Source of the DNA: Opisthocomus hoazin
Taxonomy: Eukaryota > Chordata > Aves > Opisthocomiformes > Opisthocomidae
Direction: 5' to 3'
Length of the DNA stretch: 64,000 nucleotides
Assembly (NCBI RefSeq): GCF_030867145.1
Contig: NC_134422.1
Span: 12,720,531-12,784,530 of the forward strand
Part shown: one piece after another, positions 1 through 12,100 of the stretch
Layout of the letters: each line of letters starts with the position of its first letter
Numbering within the stretch: the stretch's first letter is position 1
The notes under the pieces: model-generated
What the model was told of the DNA's origin: nothing
Databases searched by the model: none
Seen by the model: only the letters and a program-made list of their open reading frames with translations
Position numbers and translations under genes: made by a program

Positions 1-3000
1 AAACACCAAAAATTTGAAGGTGCCCAGATGATGAAGTGATGCTGTAAAAGCACACGGGATTTTTTCTTTTTAAGTGTTTTTTTGTTTTGTTTTGCTTTAC
101 AAAAAAGTTGCTTTTAAACTGAAGCACACAAGAGCTTTGTTGTGCAATCAATAGCTGGTAAAGTAAATATTTTAAAATCATAGTTGCCTTAGCTATTAGC
201 TTTATTTAAAATGGATCAAGTAACAATTGAACAATCTCAGCATAATTATTGTATTTACTTTGCATTTATCTTGACTTAGCTAAAGAAAGCATACTGATTA
301 TAAAGATAATAGATGTTATTTCTCGTCTTGTACTGTAGTGCTGTAGTATATGGATTCCTAGCAATACAATGGCTTTTGCAGGAGCAAAACAGCAGCAGAA
401 GTGTGTATACCTGTGGATCTCTAAAAGAGGCTGCACACGCTTACCATTTGGTTCACATTTGGGTGTTTTCTTTCAGAGAAGGGGCCAACGTGACACAACA
501 GGGAATAACCAGTCCTGTGGTTGGTTCTCAGCTGTGCTTGCTCAGAATTTTTTGACCATGGTTCAAAGCGTTAAGTTGTAGAAAGCACTGCATCTTTCTT
601 CTGCATTCAGTCAGGCTGCTATTTTCCCATCACAGCATGAAGTCACGTAGCCATGCCTGACCTGGCATAGGAAGCTGATTCTGGGGGCATAGATGAAGCA
701 CAGAAATTATTTCCTAAAAACTGTGGTTGACTGAAATCACTGAATTGCGGGGGCCGAGGGAGGGCATGAGGTGAGAGTTGAGTGTAAATGTTTGATAAGC
801 TGCTTTAAAATGTGATTATGTTCCTTATTTTTAGTCAAGTACCGTAACTGACTAGTATTTCTGGTAGCTGATGGTGGTATAAACAATGAATTTCAAAAGG
901 ATTTCACTCAGTGAGATAGATCTTAGTGTAATAGCTTTTGAATTCGCAAGGGTTCGTGTTATCTGTGTTGAGCAAAGAGTGGTCTGGGTTTTCAGTTTCT
1001 TTGTCCACGTCTTCAGCGACTAGTTTTTGAGAGTCAAAGTACACGTCTCCCTTTTCAGGTTCATTCACTGCATAGCTTTGCTGTGTTCTCTTGCATAAAT
1101 GATGCAGAACCTCGGGCAACTTTGCATAAGAAAACACCTTTTATAATTTGTAAGAGAAATAAAGGGAGTTAAACTCATTTGGGAAATAAAGGGAATTAAA
1201 CTCAGTTTGGATTAATCAAAGAGGGTGGGGATCTAGCTTAAAGCTTACATGCACAGCAGTGTTAATTTAATGAAACATAACTCCAGCTGGTATGTTGGGT
1301 AGACTTAAGTGTCTAGGTTAGAGAAAGCTGGAAAAACTAACTTATAGCTTAGCTTGTGTGTGACAGTGGTGCCTTTTGCTGCCCTTAAGTAGGCACAGCT
1401 TTTAGTTTGTACGGATTAGTACTTTGTGTCAAATTTTTTGAAGGACAGTAATTTTATTATGAAGAGAGATGTGGTCTTTAGGAAAGGAAAATACAGTCTT
1501 AATGGAGTCAGTGATGCAGCAGGGAGGGTGCAGATGGGCACGGGGCTGGAGCTCCTTTGGGAGCCGGGTGCTTTACCAATCAAGAAAAAATGAAATAGCT
1601 TTTTTTCAGCTGTACTAACAAATGTTGTTATGAACACAAACTTGGATGTCAGGGTTACTTATTATTGAAAAATCTGAGCTTCACAGTGTATTTCAAACAA
1701 CTATTACATTTGGGACAATATATGTATATACTTCATAATACTTAAGGTAATGTGGTACTTGTAAGCATCTAATATGCTGTAAATTAAGGGAATTTCTTCA
1801 TCTTCCCTGTTACAAAACCACAGCTGCAGGTTTTATGTCCAAAGGGTGAAAAACTATTGCATAGTTAGGGAACTTTCTACATGTCTACACACGCTTCCGC
1901 TGAGGTGCACCGTTGTTAGCAGAGATCCCTGGTGACTGTTAGCACAAGCTTTGTAACAGCGCTTCTGGGTTTAGAGGGAGGTGGAGGTGAAGCAGGGTGG
2001 CATTAGGAGTAGCTGAGGGCAAGACAGCCAGGATGAGCCTGTCAGTGAAAAGTTTAGGAGCTGCTGATAAGGATTCCTACTTCGCGTTGACCAACCCCTT
2101 CTCCCCATGTTTGCCACAAGCAGCTGGAAACCAAGTTAACTATGGATGCTAATTTCAAATAAAGTGTTTGACCAGCATGTACCCACCTTAGTTTTGTGGC
2201 TTGCCCCAGACTTCACAGAAGAATTTTTGAGGTTGTGAGCAAACACTGACTCTGGACAGCTGCAGTAGTGACGTTACTGCATCGGCCAGGACTGGAGGAA
2301 AAATTTTTAGGGTTGCTTCCTAACTTACCTGAGAGGAAAATCAGTAGCGTTGACAGGTCACATTGTTTATAGCATAGTTGCAGTTACGTATGCACTACTT
2401 ATATAGGCCTAGAGTATTTGTTGCTTAAAACAGAAAGCTGGGACAGGAATGGCCGTTGCTGCCTTTAGGCTTTAGCAGGCTCAGTTTTCTGGCAGTTACT
2501 TATCCATAACTGTTTCCCATAAAATATATGCCAGCAATTAATCTGTATGGTCTATCATAAAGGCTAAGGGTTTACTTGAACTGAAACAGTACAATGAATG
2601 CCTTCTGAATCTTAATTATTTACGTCATACTTCTGTGGTATAGTAAGAGATCTTGACTAGCAGTAAATGGTTTTCTGCTTAAACTAAACAAAATGTGATG
2701 CCAGTCTTATTTAAAATGTCATGAATACGTTCCATAATTAAGTTAAATACAGCTCACTGAAAAATAAACGTAGAGATTAAAGATATTGGTATCATGTTGG
2801 TGCTGAAAGATGTTTAAAAAATGCATAATCTTTCACTTTGATAGATTTTTCAGAGAATGCAAATATTTAGTGTTTTCAGTGTTGCAGAGGGCAGGCAAAC
2901 AGTGTCTCTCAGGACAGTTATATGCCTGTTGTTTTCTCAGATATTGAAAGAGGAATTAAGGATTTTTTTTGTATTTATGCTCTGCTTAATGTCTCCTTCT

Positions 3001-3022
3001 CTTACACTTTTTTCTCTTTCAG
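1..3022 (+). other. HACD2 intron 1 (3' part)
   Basis: AT-rich non-coding DNA with stops in every frame and no GC-rich first exon, so exon 1 must be further upstream. It contains a 27-bp imperfect tandem duplication at 1156-1209. Nothing else was recognised. Confidence 0.85.
1156..1209. repeat. 27-bp imperfect tandem duplication
   Basis: Two adjacent copies start with gaaataaaggga at 1156 and 1183. They differ by a G/A change in the middle and slightly near the 3' end. Confidence 0.8.
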
Positions 3023-3140
3023 ATGGCTTGTTATTGCAGTTGGTCTAGTTCGAGCATACCTGGCTAAAGGTAGCTACCATAGCCTTTACTATTCAATAGA
3101 AAAGCCCCTGAAATTCTTCCAAACTGGAGCTTTGCTGGAG
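3023..3140 (+). CDS. HACD2: HACD2 exon 2
   Basis: The exon is preceded by a pyrimidine-rich tract and AG at 3021-3022 and followed by GTAGGT at 3141. Its first base completes a Gly codon begun in exon 1. It then encodes 39 residues from [14 protein letters not shown] to FFQTGALLE, ending in phase 0. This covers the end of the first membrane span and the loop after it. The open frame runs into both flanking introns, so the boundaries rest on the splice signals and on homology. Confidence 0.96.
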
Positions 3141-6100
3141 GTAGGTGTAGTCGTCTTCCTAGAGTTATTACTATTTGCATGAGTGGTTTTTTTAGGAGAA
3201 CTAAGGCAGCCTTTGTTGAACAGTGCTTTCTAGCTACCTGTTTTTTTCATTAGCACTGATAGAGTGATTTCAAGGTAAACGTAAGAAATACGCCTCACAC
3301 AAATGCTGAATTTTTCCTGTTAGCAAGTGGTGGGGGAGCCTACTGTCTGTCTGCTATTTAGCTTGGACAGCAGAGCTAAATATTAAGCTTAATCTTTGAG
3401 ATACACGTATTGAGTCTTAAGCTCTTGTGATAGAATTAAATGTGTTTCTGAATTGCTTCATTTGAAATGTTAGTGATTTGATTTTTTTCTTTTTTGTTCT
3501 AGATTCTGCACTGTGCATTTGGTAAGCTTGCAAATTTTCAGTTTTATTATTTTTATAAAAGTGTGCAGTTTTAGCAATATATTAGCATTAAAAATGTTAT
3601 ATTAATTGCCAGATTTAGTTCTTGCATAAGTCACTAATGTTTGCTTGAAGCACGTTCCAGTTTTTTTACTGAATAATTTGACAAGTTAAACCACAAAAAG
3701 GAAAATAGTGTAACAGGTTTTCAATTACTTTGACTTTCTATTCTTAGCTAGATCCTTGTAATACTACAAAACTTGGATCAGTTTATAAATGTTTTATAGT
3801 ATATCATTACTCTCTCTCTCTCCATCCTATAATCTTCTGTACCAAGCTGTCTGTCCTCAAAAAAAAAATTTCTAGCTGGAAGTATTTTAAATTCCCATAA
3901 AAATAACATTTCAAACACTGAACTTTGCCCATATCTATAGAGCATAGATACACGTTGTAACATTAGGAAGGGGTAACCACTCTCTGTCCCAGATTCGGCT
4001 GTGCTTCAGTGGAGCTGTCTAGGAGAGTAAGAATTACCTACGACTTGACGATTCTTGTTAGCCTGTACGGTGAGGGTTGTTTGTTAGCCTGGTAGTAGCA
4101 GAACTCAGTTGTGTATAAGTGGCCTGGGGTCAGTAGCAGTGTCAGGGTTCAGTCAACCTGAAGAGCCTCACGTCTTGAGAGGATTGCGTCTTGTCTAGTC
4201 TGTTAGTCGTCGTGAGTGGTGAACAGTTTGGCCTCAGCATTTGGATGTTTTCTTCGTAGAGGAGATCATGTGTCGCAACCTCTGCAAGACCAAAGCCCTT
4301 GTGCTATAGAAGGGAGCGGTGCCTGTCTGCATACCTTTGCTTAACTCTGATTTTTCTAAACAATCCAGTATTTGCAAAGAGACAGCCTTACGTTCAGGTA
4401 GTTTGTTGTGTGATTTTTAAATAAAAGTGAGCCGTTATCTAAATATTTTCTAGCTGCTATTTAAAGAGTAAGATGTCATTAATATCCCTAAAGCTGCAGC
4501 TACAAAACTGCTGTTTTGCACATAGCGTACAAACAATCTACATACCAGATGGTGTATCATTATGGTACAAGTAGGTTCATACTGAATTCCTGTGCAAAAC
4601 ATTTTAATTTTTTTGAATAACCAAATGTGGTAGCTGGAAAACTTAAAATCATATACATAACTTTGTCAGCAGAGGGCAGTCTAATTCTGTACTTGATAAA
4701 GTAGTTTTGACCTCCTAATTCAGTTACTCTGAAAATGTTATTTTATAAAGGACAGTGTGTAGATGGTGCACATATCATCCCAAGAAATGAGTGATCATAT
4801 ACTCCTCAAATTAATGAGGAGGCTTCTCCAAGTAAACTACATGCATTGTATAGTTGCCTGTGTTGCCACGGCAGTCCTTCCAATACAGTTTTGTTTTACT
4901 AAATCTCAATTACTGTTTTTTTTACCAGAATAAACCATACGTACTTTTAAAAAAATTGTCAAAAATTAATAATAAAATGTGAAATTTTTGAAGTCTTACT
5001 TAATAGTTGGCGAGAAGGACAAGTTAAATCTCAGAACACTGGGCAAAAAAACTTGCAAATAAAATGCTATTTTACTATCTGTCCGGGTTTTGGCTGGGAC
5101 AGAGTTAAATCTGTAATGCTCTACTGTTCTCTTAAACTAAACTCGTGTGCAAATGCCAGTGTATACTAGCATGAAATCTAAGAACAAGTGTAAAAAATTG
5201 GATTATATTTTCCTCACACTTTAGAGTATATGCCAACACAAATCAGTGAACAGCAGGAGGGAGTCCTGTTTTTCACCTTCCAGGCTGGTGCGGAACAGCA
5301 GACGAGATGACTGTACCAGCCTGTCTGTGTGCAAAGCTAATAATCCTGGCTCAGCTGATTTGAGGTGTGGATCCATTTAGCCTGTGTTATCCTTGGTCAC
5401 ACAATTTAATATTAGTGAAGAGAGCCATTAGTGGAATATTGCAACATTTTATAGCATTATAACTCTATCTTTTTGCTTTCCATAACAAAGTTTTTTACAA
5501 CAAACCCACTTATTTTATTATAACTGCCTTATTTTATTATAACTGCTCATGGATTTTTTTTTTTCTGTTAATGGAAGCATTTGTCAGCTCAAAGAAAGTG
5601 AGGGTTTTTTACACAGCTGGATGCACTGCTGCAGTCTGCTGTAGTCCTACTGTAGACTCTAGTAGAAGTTTCTATGCAAAGAGAAACAGGAAATTTGCAG
5701 AGTCCTTTGCTCTTGCTACACTAATTGCTATAAGTAGAGCTGTAATTCTCTGTCAATAGACGAGCTTATCTGTGACAGATGGCTGTGTGTATCCGCATAA
5801 CTTTCCCCTCCACATCTTTTCAGTAGCGTCTGAAATGCTAGCATCTGTGAGGCAAGTTCTTCAAGATACGAAGATTGATAGGGGAATGTCTCTAGCAGGC
5901 ATGGCTGAGAAGAGAAGTTTGGCATGTGGCAAAGATTTTGAAAATGAAGGAGGAGAGCTCTAGGTGAAGGGAGGAGGTAATGTGTAGCCCAGAGACCAAG
6001 AGGAGATACTGGAGGCCAGGCAAATGGAAAGTGCACGTGCAGTTCCTTGACATGTAGCAGACAGACCCCAGGTGTATGGGTGGCGTTGATAGCATAGAAG

Positions 6101-9100
6101 AGCTTCTGCCTGGAGGAACTTGTTATGGAAGGAGGTGATAGGAGCCGCCAAAATGAAGACGCAATAGTAGTACAGGGAGTTTGTGAATGGAATGGAGAAC
6201 AAAAGCAAGAAGGCTTTGAGGAGTACAGACCCAGCCTTCCTACCATAGCAATGCTTACCAGTAACCTTCTGGTACGCCAAAGTCAGCACTGGTTGACTTA
6301 GCTTTAGCCTGCTCGGTTAGGAGGGGTACGAGGGCTCCACCTGTAAGCTAGGCATACAGCCTGTTCTCAGTCAGGAGCTCCCTGGGAGAGAGGAGGCACT
6401 TGTTGGGAGTTGGAGGATGTCCTGCTGGAGGTGGGAGGCTTAGCCCAGGCTCCGGAAGAGGTCTGCGCACGGCTTACTTGCTGCTTGGTTCTGGGCCTGA
6501 GCCCTCTGTCAAGCACCGCTCTAGCATGTGCAGTGTTGGGTAGGTGATGACAGATGTTTTTAAAAATACCAAGTTTAAAATAGTCTGTTGGGTAGTTTTT
6601 CGATGCAATGAGTAAATAATTAGAGGCAAGTAAAGTCTACATAACTTGTAGCTGGCGAGTTGCTTATTTTGATTTCCAGGTTTTGGCATAGATTGGCATT
6701 GTCTTGGCTGTAATGACAAACCTTGTTTGTCTTACTTGTGAGAGATTGTTGGATGGTTCCTGTAAAGTCTTTTTGGCTTATTTATAGATTCCTTTGCAAG
6801 AACATTAGTTTATCTTGCTTAGGAAGGGATGATCTAAACTGTATAGAAGAAAAGGTCTGTTACATCGTAGGAGTGAGCCTTTAATGAGTACAGATTGTGG
6901 GATTTTGCAGCACCCCCTTTTGTGTTGTCTGCCCTAAGGTTTTACCACAGAAATTAGATTATGAACAATACCTGATAAAACTGAAGAGAACGGGGTGTGT
7001 AGGACTTTTCCCTCTTTACTCTGACAGAAGACTAACATGACTGTGTGACTGGAAAATAATTCTAATGAAACTTGCTTTTGTCTTTTCTTATTCTTTCTTC
7101 CTCTTCCACTTTTCAACTTGGTCTTTACATCTTTCTGAGGCTGATTGTGTTGCTAGATGTGATTTGCGTTTGTTTTAGAAGTGCTTTTTACTTCATTTTA
7201 GGAGCTGCAACTGCTTTTACATTTGTCTTCATCATGCTGTTGGAAAAAAATAAAACTTTATGCTGTGAAGTTTAGAAATTCTGTGTAATCTTGCAGTCTA
7301 AAACTATTCCTAATCTGTCAGACCTAGGTGTGTAGGATCCTTTCAGTGGCAGTTTATTCAGCACCTCAGAACTTGCTTAGAAGAACCAGTGAAATTTGTT
7401 TCTTGGAGGAAATATTGAACTTGTTTCTGCACCAAACAATGTGTCAGCTAGTCCTTGTGTTGTTTGTTTTGTTTTTTTGAAGTTATATTCCTAGGAGGGA
7501 ATTATGAACTTTGTAACTGTCACAATGTGGGCTAGATCAGTGTTTTTGCAATGTAGTTATACTTTTTGCTTGCTGTTTTTGGGGTTATACTATGCAAAAC
7601 ATATTTATTGATTTTACTTTTTAAATCACAGTAATGAAGAGTGTCTTGGATATTTTAATCAAACAGGGTTTATTTGAAAGACTGTGTGCCAAAAGCTATT
7701 TGATTGAAGTTACCTCATCTTATTCAGCTGTTTTGTGTATTAAGGAATGTGCTGTGATTGCAACAAGACCAATTACTTTCATTTGCATTTTGCTGCACAA
7801 AGTCTTGTCTCAGGAGATTGCATTGCATTAGGCTGTATAAACACACCACAGGACAGACTTCATACTCTCAAATTAAAAAAAATATTAAATGCTTTCCTTC
7901 CAAAAATTTCAAATAAATGGACTTTGGCTTAGGTGTGTTTTATTTCCCCACCTCCCATGCCAATAGTCAGGAATATTTACTAATTAAAAAATATCTTCCA
8001 GGCATTGTTCCTTCTTCTGTTGTTCTGACTGCTTTCCAAGTGATGTCAAGGGTTTTCCTGACGTGGGCAGTAACACATAGTGTAAAAGAGGTAAGTCAAG
8101 CTACAAAATAGATAGAAAAACTAATGACCCATGCTGCAAAGCACGTGTTGATCACTGTCTTATTTTCCTTAAAATGTGAATATATGAATGTCTGTGGATC
8201 AAAAGTAATAAAAATAAGTTTGACATCATCTTTCTTGACAATCAAATAGACTGAGGTCTGATTCTCTCCCTGTAAGACATCTAGCTCCTGAATAGATTTT
8301 GCAGTTCTTACTGAAAGTTAAAGATGTTCCAGTGTACAATATGGAACCCAGAATTTGGGACAACGTTCTAGTATTTATCTCACTAGTGCCATAATTAATA
8401 GCAAAATCTCCTCACTGCCCCCCCTCTTCCATACACAATTTGCTTTCTTTACTGTGGCACATGGCAGCTCCCCCGTAATTGTTTGTGCACAGCAATGCCT
8501 GGATGTTCTGTGTTATCACTCTCCAGGATAGTCTTCCCTCTGTCCTTCATTCATTTTTCTTACATTCAGGAGTAGGTAGGTTTTGGGGCTTGGGTGTTTT
8601 TTCTCGTTGCTTATCACACCAAATGTTGCTGTACTTTATACAAGCCTCTGCAGAATCTTTTGGAAGCAATCTTATTTGAAAATTATTCCTGACAGCTATT
8701 TTAAAAATCTAAATATGCTTGAATTGATATAGGTCATGCTGACTGACTCTTTCATGTCTTCTGAATACCTTGTAGTAGGCCAGATATGCTGCACCTGTAC
8801 TGTTACTTTAGCCAACCTATCTTACTGGTTTTCTTCTCATTAAAGAAAAATCAGTCGATGTTAGTGTCGGCATGGCTGCCTGAAATAAGTGATGGTCATC
8901 TAGTGTCATTATCTGCATAAGATCTTTTGTGACTTCATGTGGAGAATGTGTTAAGGAGCTTGTCTCATTAGCAAGTCTTCAGGGAAGCTGCTTTCTCTTC
9001 CTTACTCCGAAGCTGTTATCAGAGCATCTATCCACATGTAGTAATGTAAGTCACTGTAGTTCCTAATAATTAATAGCTCTTTCTGATATTATGGTGCTTG

Positions 9101-12100
9101 TTCATGTGGAGCCTTAGTTTCACGCTATTTAAAGTGGAGGAACGTTATTTTTCTCAATAAACTCAAAATCCTGTAAATACTTGTCTTCTAACTGATTTCA
9201 CTTTTGGTGCAAATAAATATACTCCAGTCTGTTAATTCACTGGAGATAAATACTAGACTTTGAACAAAAAACTGTGATTCCAAGACACTAGATTTTAGAT
9301 ACGTGTATAAAGTATTTTTAAAGAAATACACCTGTGGTTTTGCTTGTTACCTGTATAATGTTGGGGTACCTGGTGCTTCATAAAGAACAGTGATAATCTG
9401 GTTTTATTAATTGCCTCCTGGTTTTGACGCAACCCAGATGTTAAAAGTTGGTTTGTGTAGGTTAGAATTATTCCATGTGTTGTCTGTTAGACATCAAAGG
9501 GAAGTCTGTAAAATGATCCTGTTAGGTTTTTTGGAACTTAGGCCCACATTCTTACCAGAGAAAACCAGCAAAATGAGAGAGAATGTGAGCAACAAGTTCA
9601 GCCTAATGTTCAATTTTTAACAAGAATCCTTTCAACAATATCACAAGCTGTTTTTTCCTCACGTTTGTGTGTCTTTTGGTTAAAGTCTTGCGAAAGACTA
9701 TTTTGTGTCACTTTTTTTTAATGTCTTAGAAAGTGGGCATAAGAATGGTAAGGATGAGGAATCCTGTGATGAGTCTTTCACCTGTGACTTAGAGCAAATA
9801 AATCAAAAGAAGAGGCTGTATTCCGACCCCTCCCCTTCCCCCTAACCAGGGAGCATGCAGTCTCACCTGGGGAGATGTATTGAAAGTGTCATGAGTGTTC
9901 TACTTTTTCTAAAGGGCTGTCTGCACAAGTGAGCTCCATGGTGAAGTCCAGGATTAAATTCTCACACAGCTTTATGGAACTTGTAAGCTATGCAGTTGCA
10001 TGAGGTTCTTGTAAAATAAAATGCAGTTTTCCTCTTTAATTTTTTGAGTGAAACTTGTTCAGTATCTTGCTTTTCCAGACTGTTTTCATATATAATACAG
10101 TTAAAAGAAGAAACATCTGTATTGCATCCCTCCTTTCTGTCAGAATATACTTCTAGATATGTGATGTGATTTGAAGCATGCTTCTTGCCACTAACATGTT
10201 TGTGCTTTTTGTTGAATTTAGTGCTGATGTGTTGTTAAATTCAATATGAAAGTCTTTATAATAAATGTTAAAGCATGGCAAATGTTAAAGCACTGCATAC
10301 TTCTTTGGGTAGCAATGCGATTCCCCTTACCTCCACCACAGGAGTAGCTGTTGGCTTAGTGGAGGAGGGCCTGGCATGTAATACAGTACTTGGAATCATT
10401 TTGGTATTACATCGGAAAGGAATCGGTTTGGTGAATTTTACTGCCACTTCTACAAAGGAGGGAAGAGAATGAGCAGACTGGCATGAAGGGCTAGAAGAAA
10501 GTAAGCATGGGAGAACAGAAGGTGCCCTTCAGAGTTCTCTTTTTGACTCTGTGAACAATGATACCATCTGGTGACATCATGGCAGGCCTTCATAGAGTTC
10601 TGTTCTGATAGATAGTTCCACATGCAGTTCTGATAGGTAATTAAAAAATGGTGTCAGCAGTGATTTAATGCTTATCCAATTGGGTCCAGTTACCGATAAG
10701 TTGCAGATAAGTGTAGTATATGTTTAGAGGAACCTTTTCTTTTCTTGACCCTGCTTCGGCAGGGGGGTTGGACTAGATGACCCACAGAGGTCCCTTCCAA
10801 CCCCTACTATTCTGTGATTCTGTGATTCTAGAACACACAGTCAAACGAGGTGGTGTGAAGAATATTGAGCTGGTAATTAAGACTCTAGTATCTGCAGTTG
10901 TATCTTAATTTATGATATTTAAGACAAAGTTGTAGTAAAAGAAGTCTATACTGGAAAGTTGAGAACTCTAAATGGGCGAGTGCAGTTGAAAAGCCTGATT
11001 TCATCACTGCGTTATGTCTGTGTAAAATCTGAGTAATACTGTAGAACACAAATGTCTGTCAGGCCCTTTGCCCCTACTTTGTAGCTTCCTTTTTTTTTTT
11101 TTAATTATCAGAGAACCAGCACTTTGGAGAGGGACATGCTGTTTCATCATTACAGTTGCATTGTGCTGCTGCTGGTTTTACTCTTCTGCACTGGATTGCT
11201 TAATTATGCATTTAGCTGAAAATTTCTGTAAATCATGGTCAAAATGTTGCTCTTAACGTGGAGAAATCTACAGAATTTCCCTTTCCATGCATAGGGAGAA
11301 CAGTAAAAACCTCTTGGGCTTTATTTGATCAATTCTCATCTTTGCATCTTAAAAGGCTATGCATTCTCTTACATTTGAACAAACATTGCTATTCATAGTA
11401 TTGAAGATAAGCTAAAATATATTTAGGACCCTCCTTGATGATAAATTAGTTTGAAATGCATGCCAAAAGATTATGCCTGTGGTATGATTGACCCTTATTA
11501 CAGCAGTTGGACAGATAAGTTGTAAATAAAGTGTAAAATGTGCTTTGACTTTGTCTTAACACCTCCTTCAAAGACTGGCATGAAAAAAGTAGAGGAAGAG
11601 AAACTGAGTTTTGAGGGCAGCAGTGAGATTAGTGGTTTATTAAAAGTCTACTGTTTATTGGCTGTACTATCCCCCTTATCCTCAGCTTTGAAGAAGAATG
11701 ATACAAATGCAGCATTGGCAGTGCCTAAATGAAGAAGACTCTCGAGAGACTGTTATATATATCCATTCCCAGGGGTTTGATAATGTGCATCTCAGACGTC
11801 TTTATTTGAAGTACTGAAAAATTGTCAGTCCTCAAAGCAATGTTCTAGTAGTTACAGACTTCTGACAGATCTGTTCTGAGCTGTGAAATGTAGTTAAAAT
11901 ATGATGATAGAATGCACAGTAGTCTTCTGTTTCTTATTGCACAGAATGGAACTATTTTAAAGCTCTATAGGTCACTTTCCTTTGAAAACTACCACCAATT
12001 TCCAGTGTTCTTCCTTCCTTAAATAGGGACACAAGCTATAAAGGCACAATCAGTGATTCTTGTGAAGTGACCTTAACAGGGTTGTGTGTGTGTGGTTTAT

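Noticed and set aside
5080..5110. Short sequence (tgtccgggttttggctggga) resembling the end of a common avian retroviral LTR
   Set aside because: Only about 30 bp match what I remember of such LTR ends, and the following sequence does not continue the similarity. A search of an avian repeat library would decide.
5728..6246. 172-codon minus-strand open frame inside HACD2 intron 3
   Set aside because: No recognisable domain; it arises from the complement of a purine-rich stretch, giving a Ser/Leu/Pro/His-rich translation. Another frame on the same strand is also open over much of it. No splice or promoter support.
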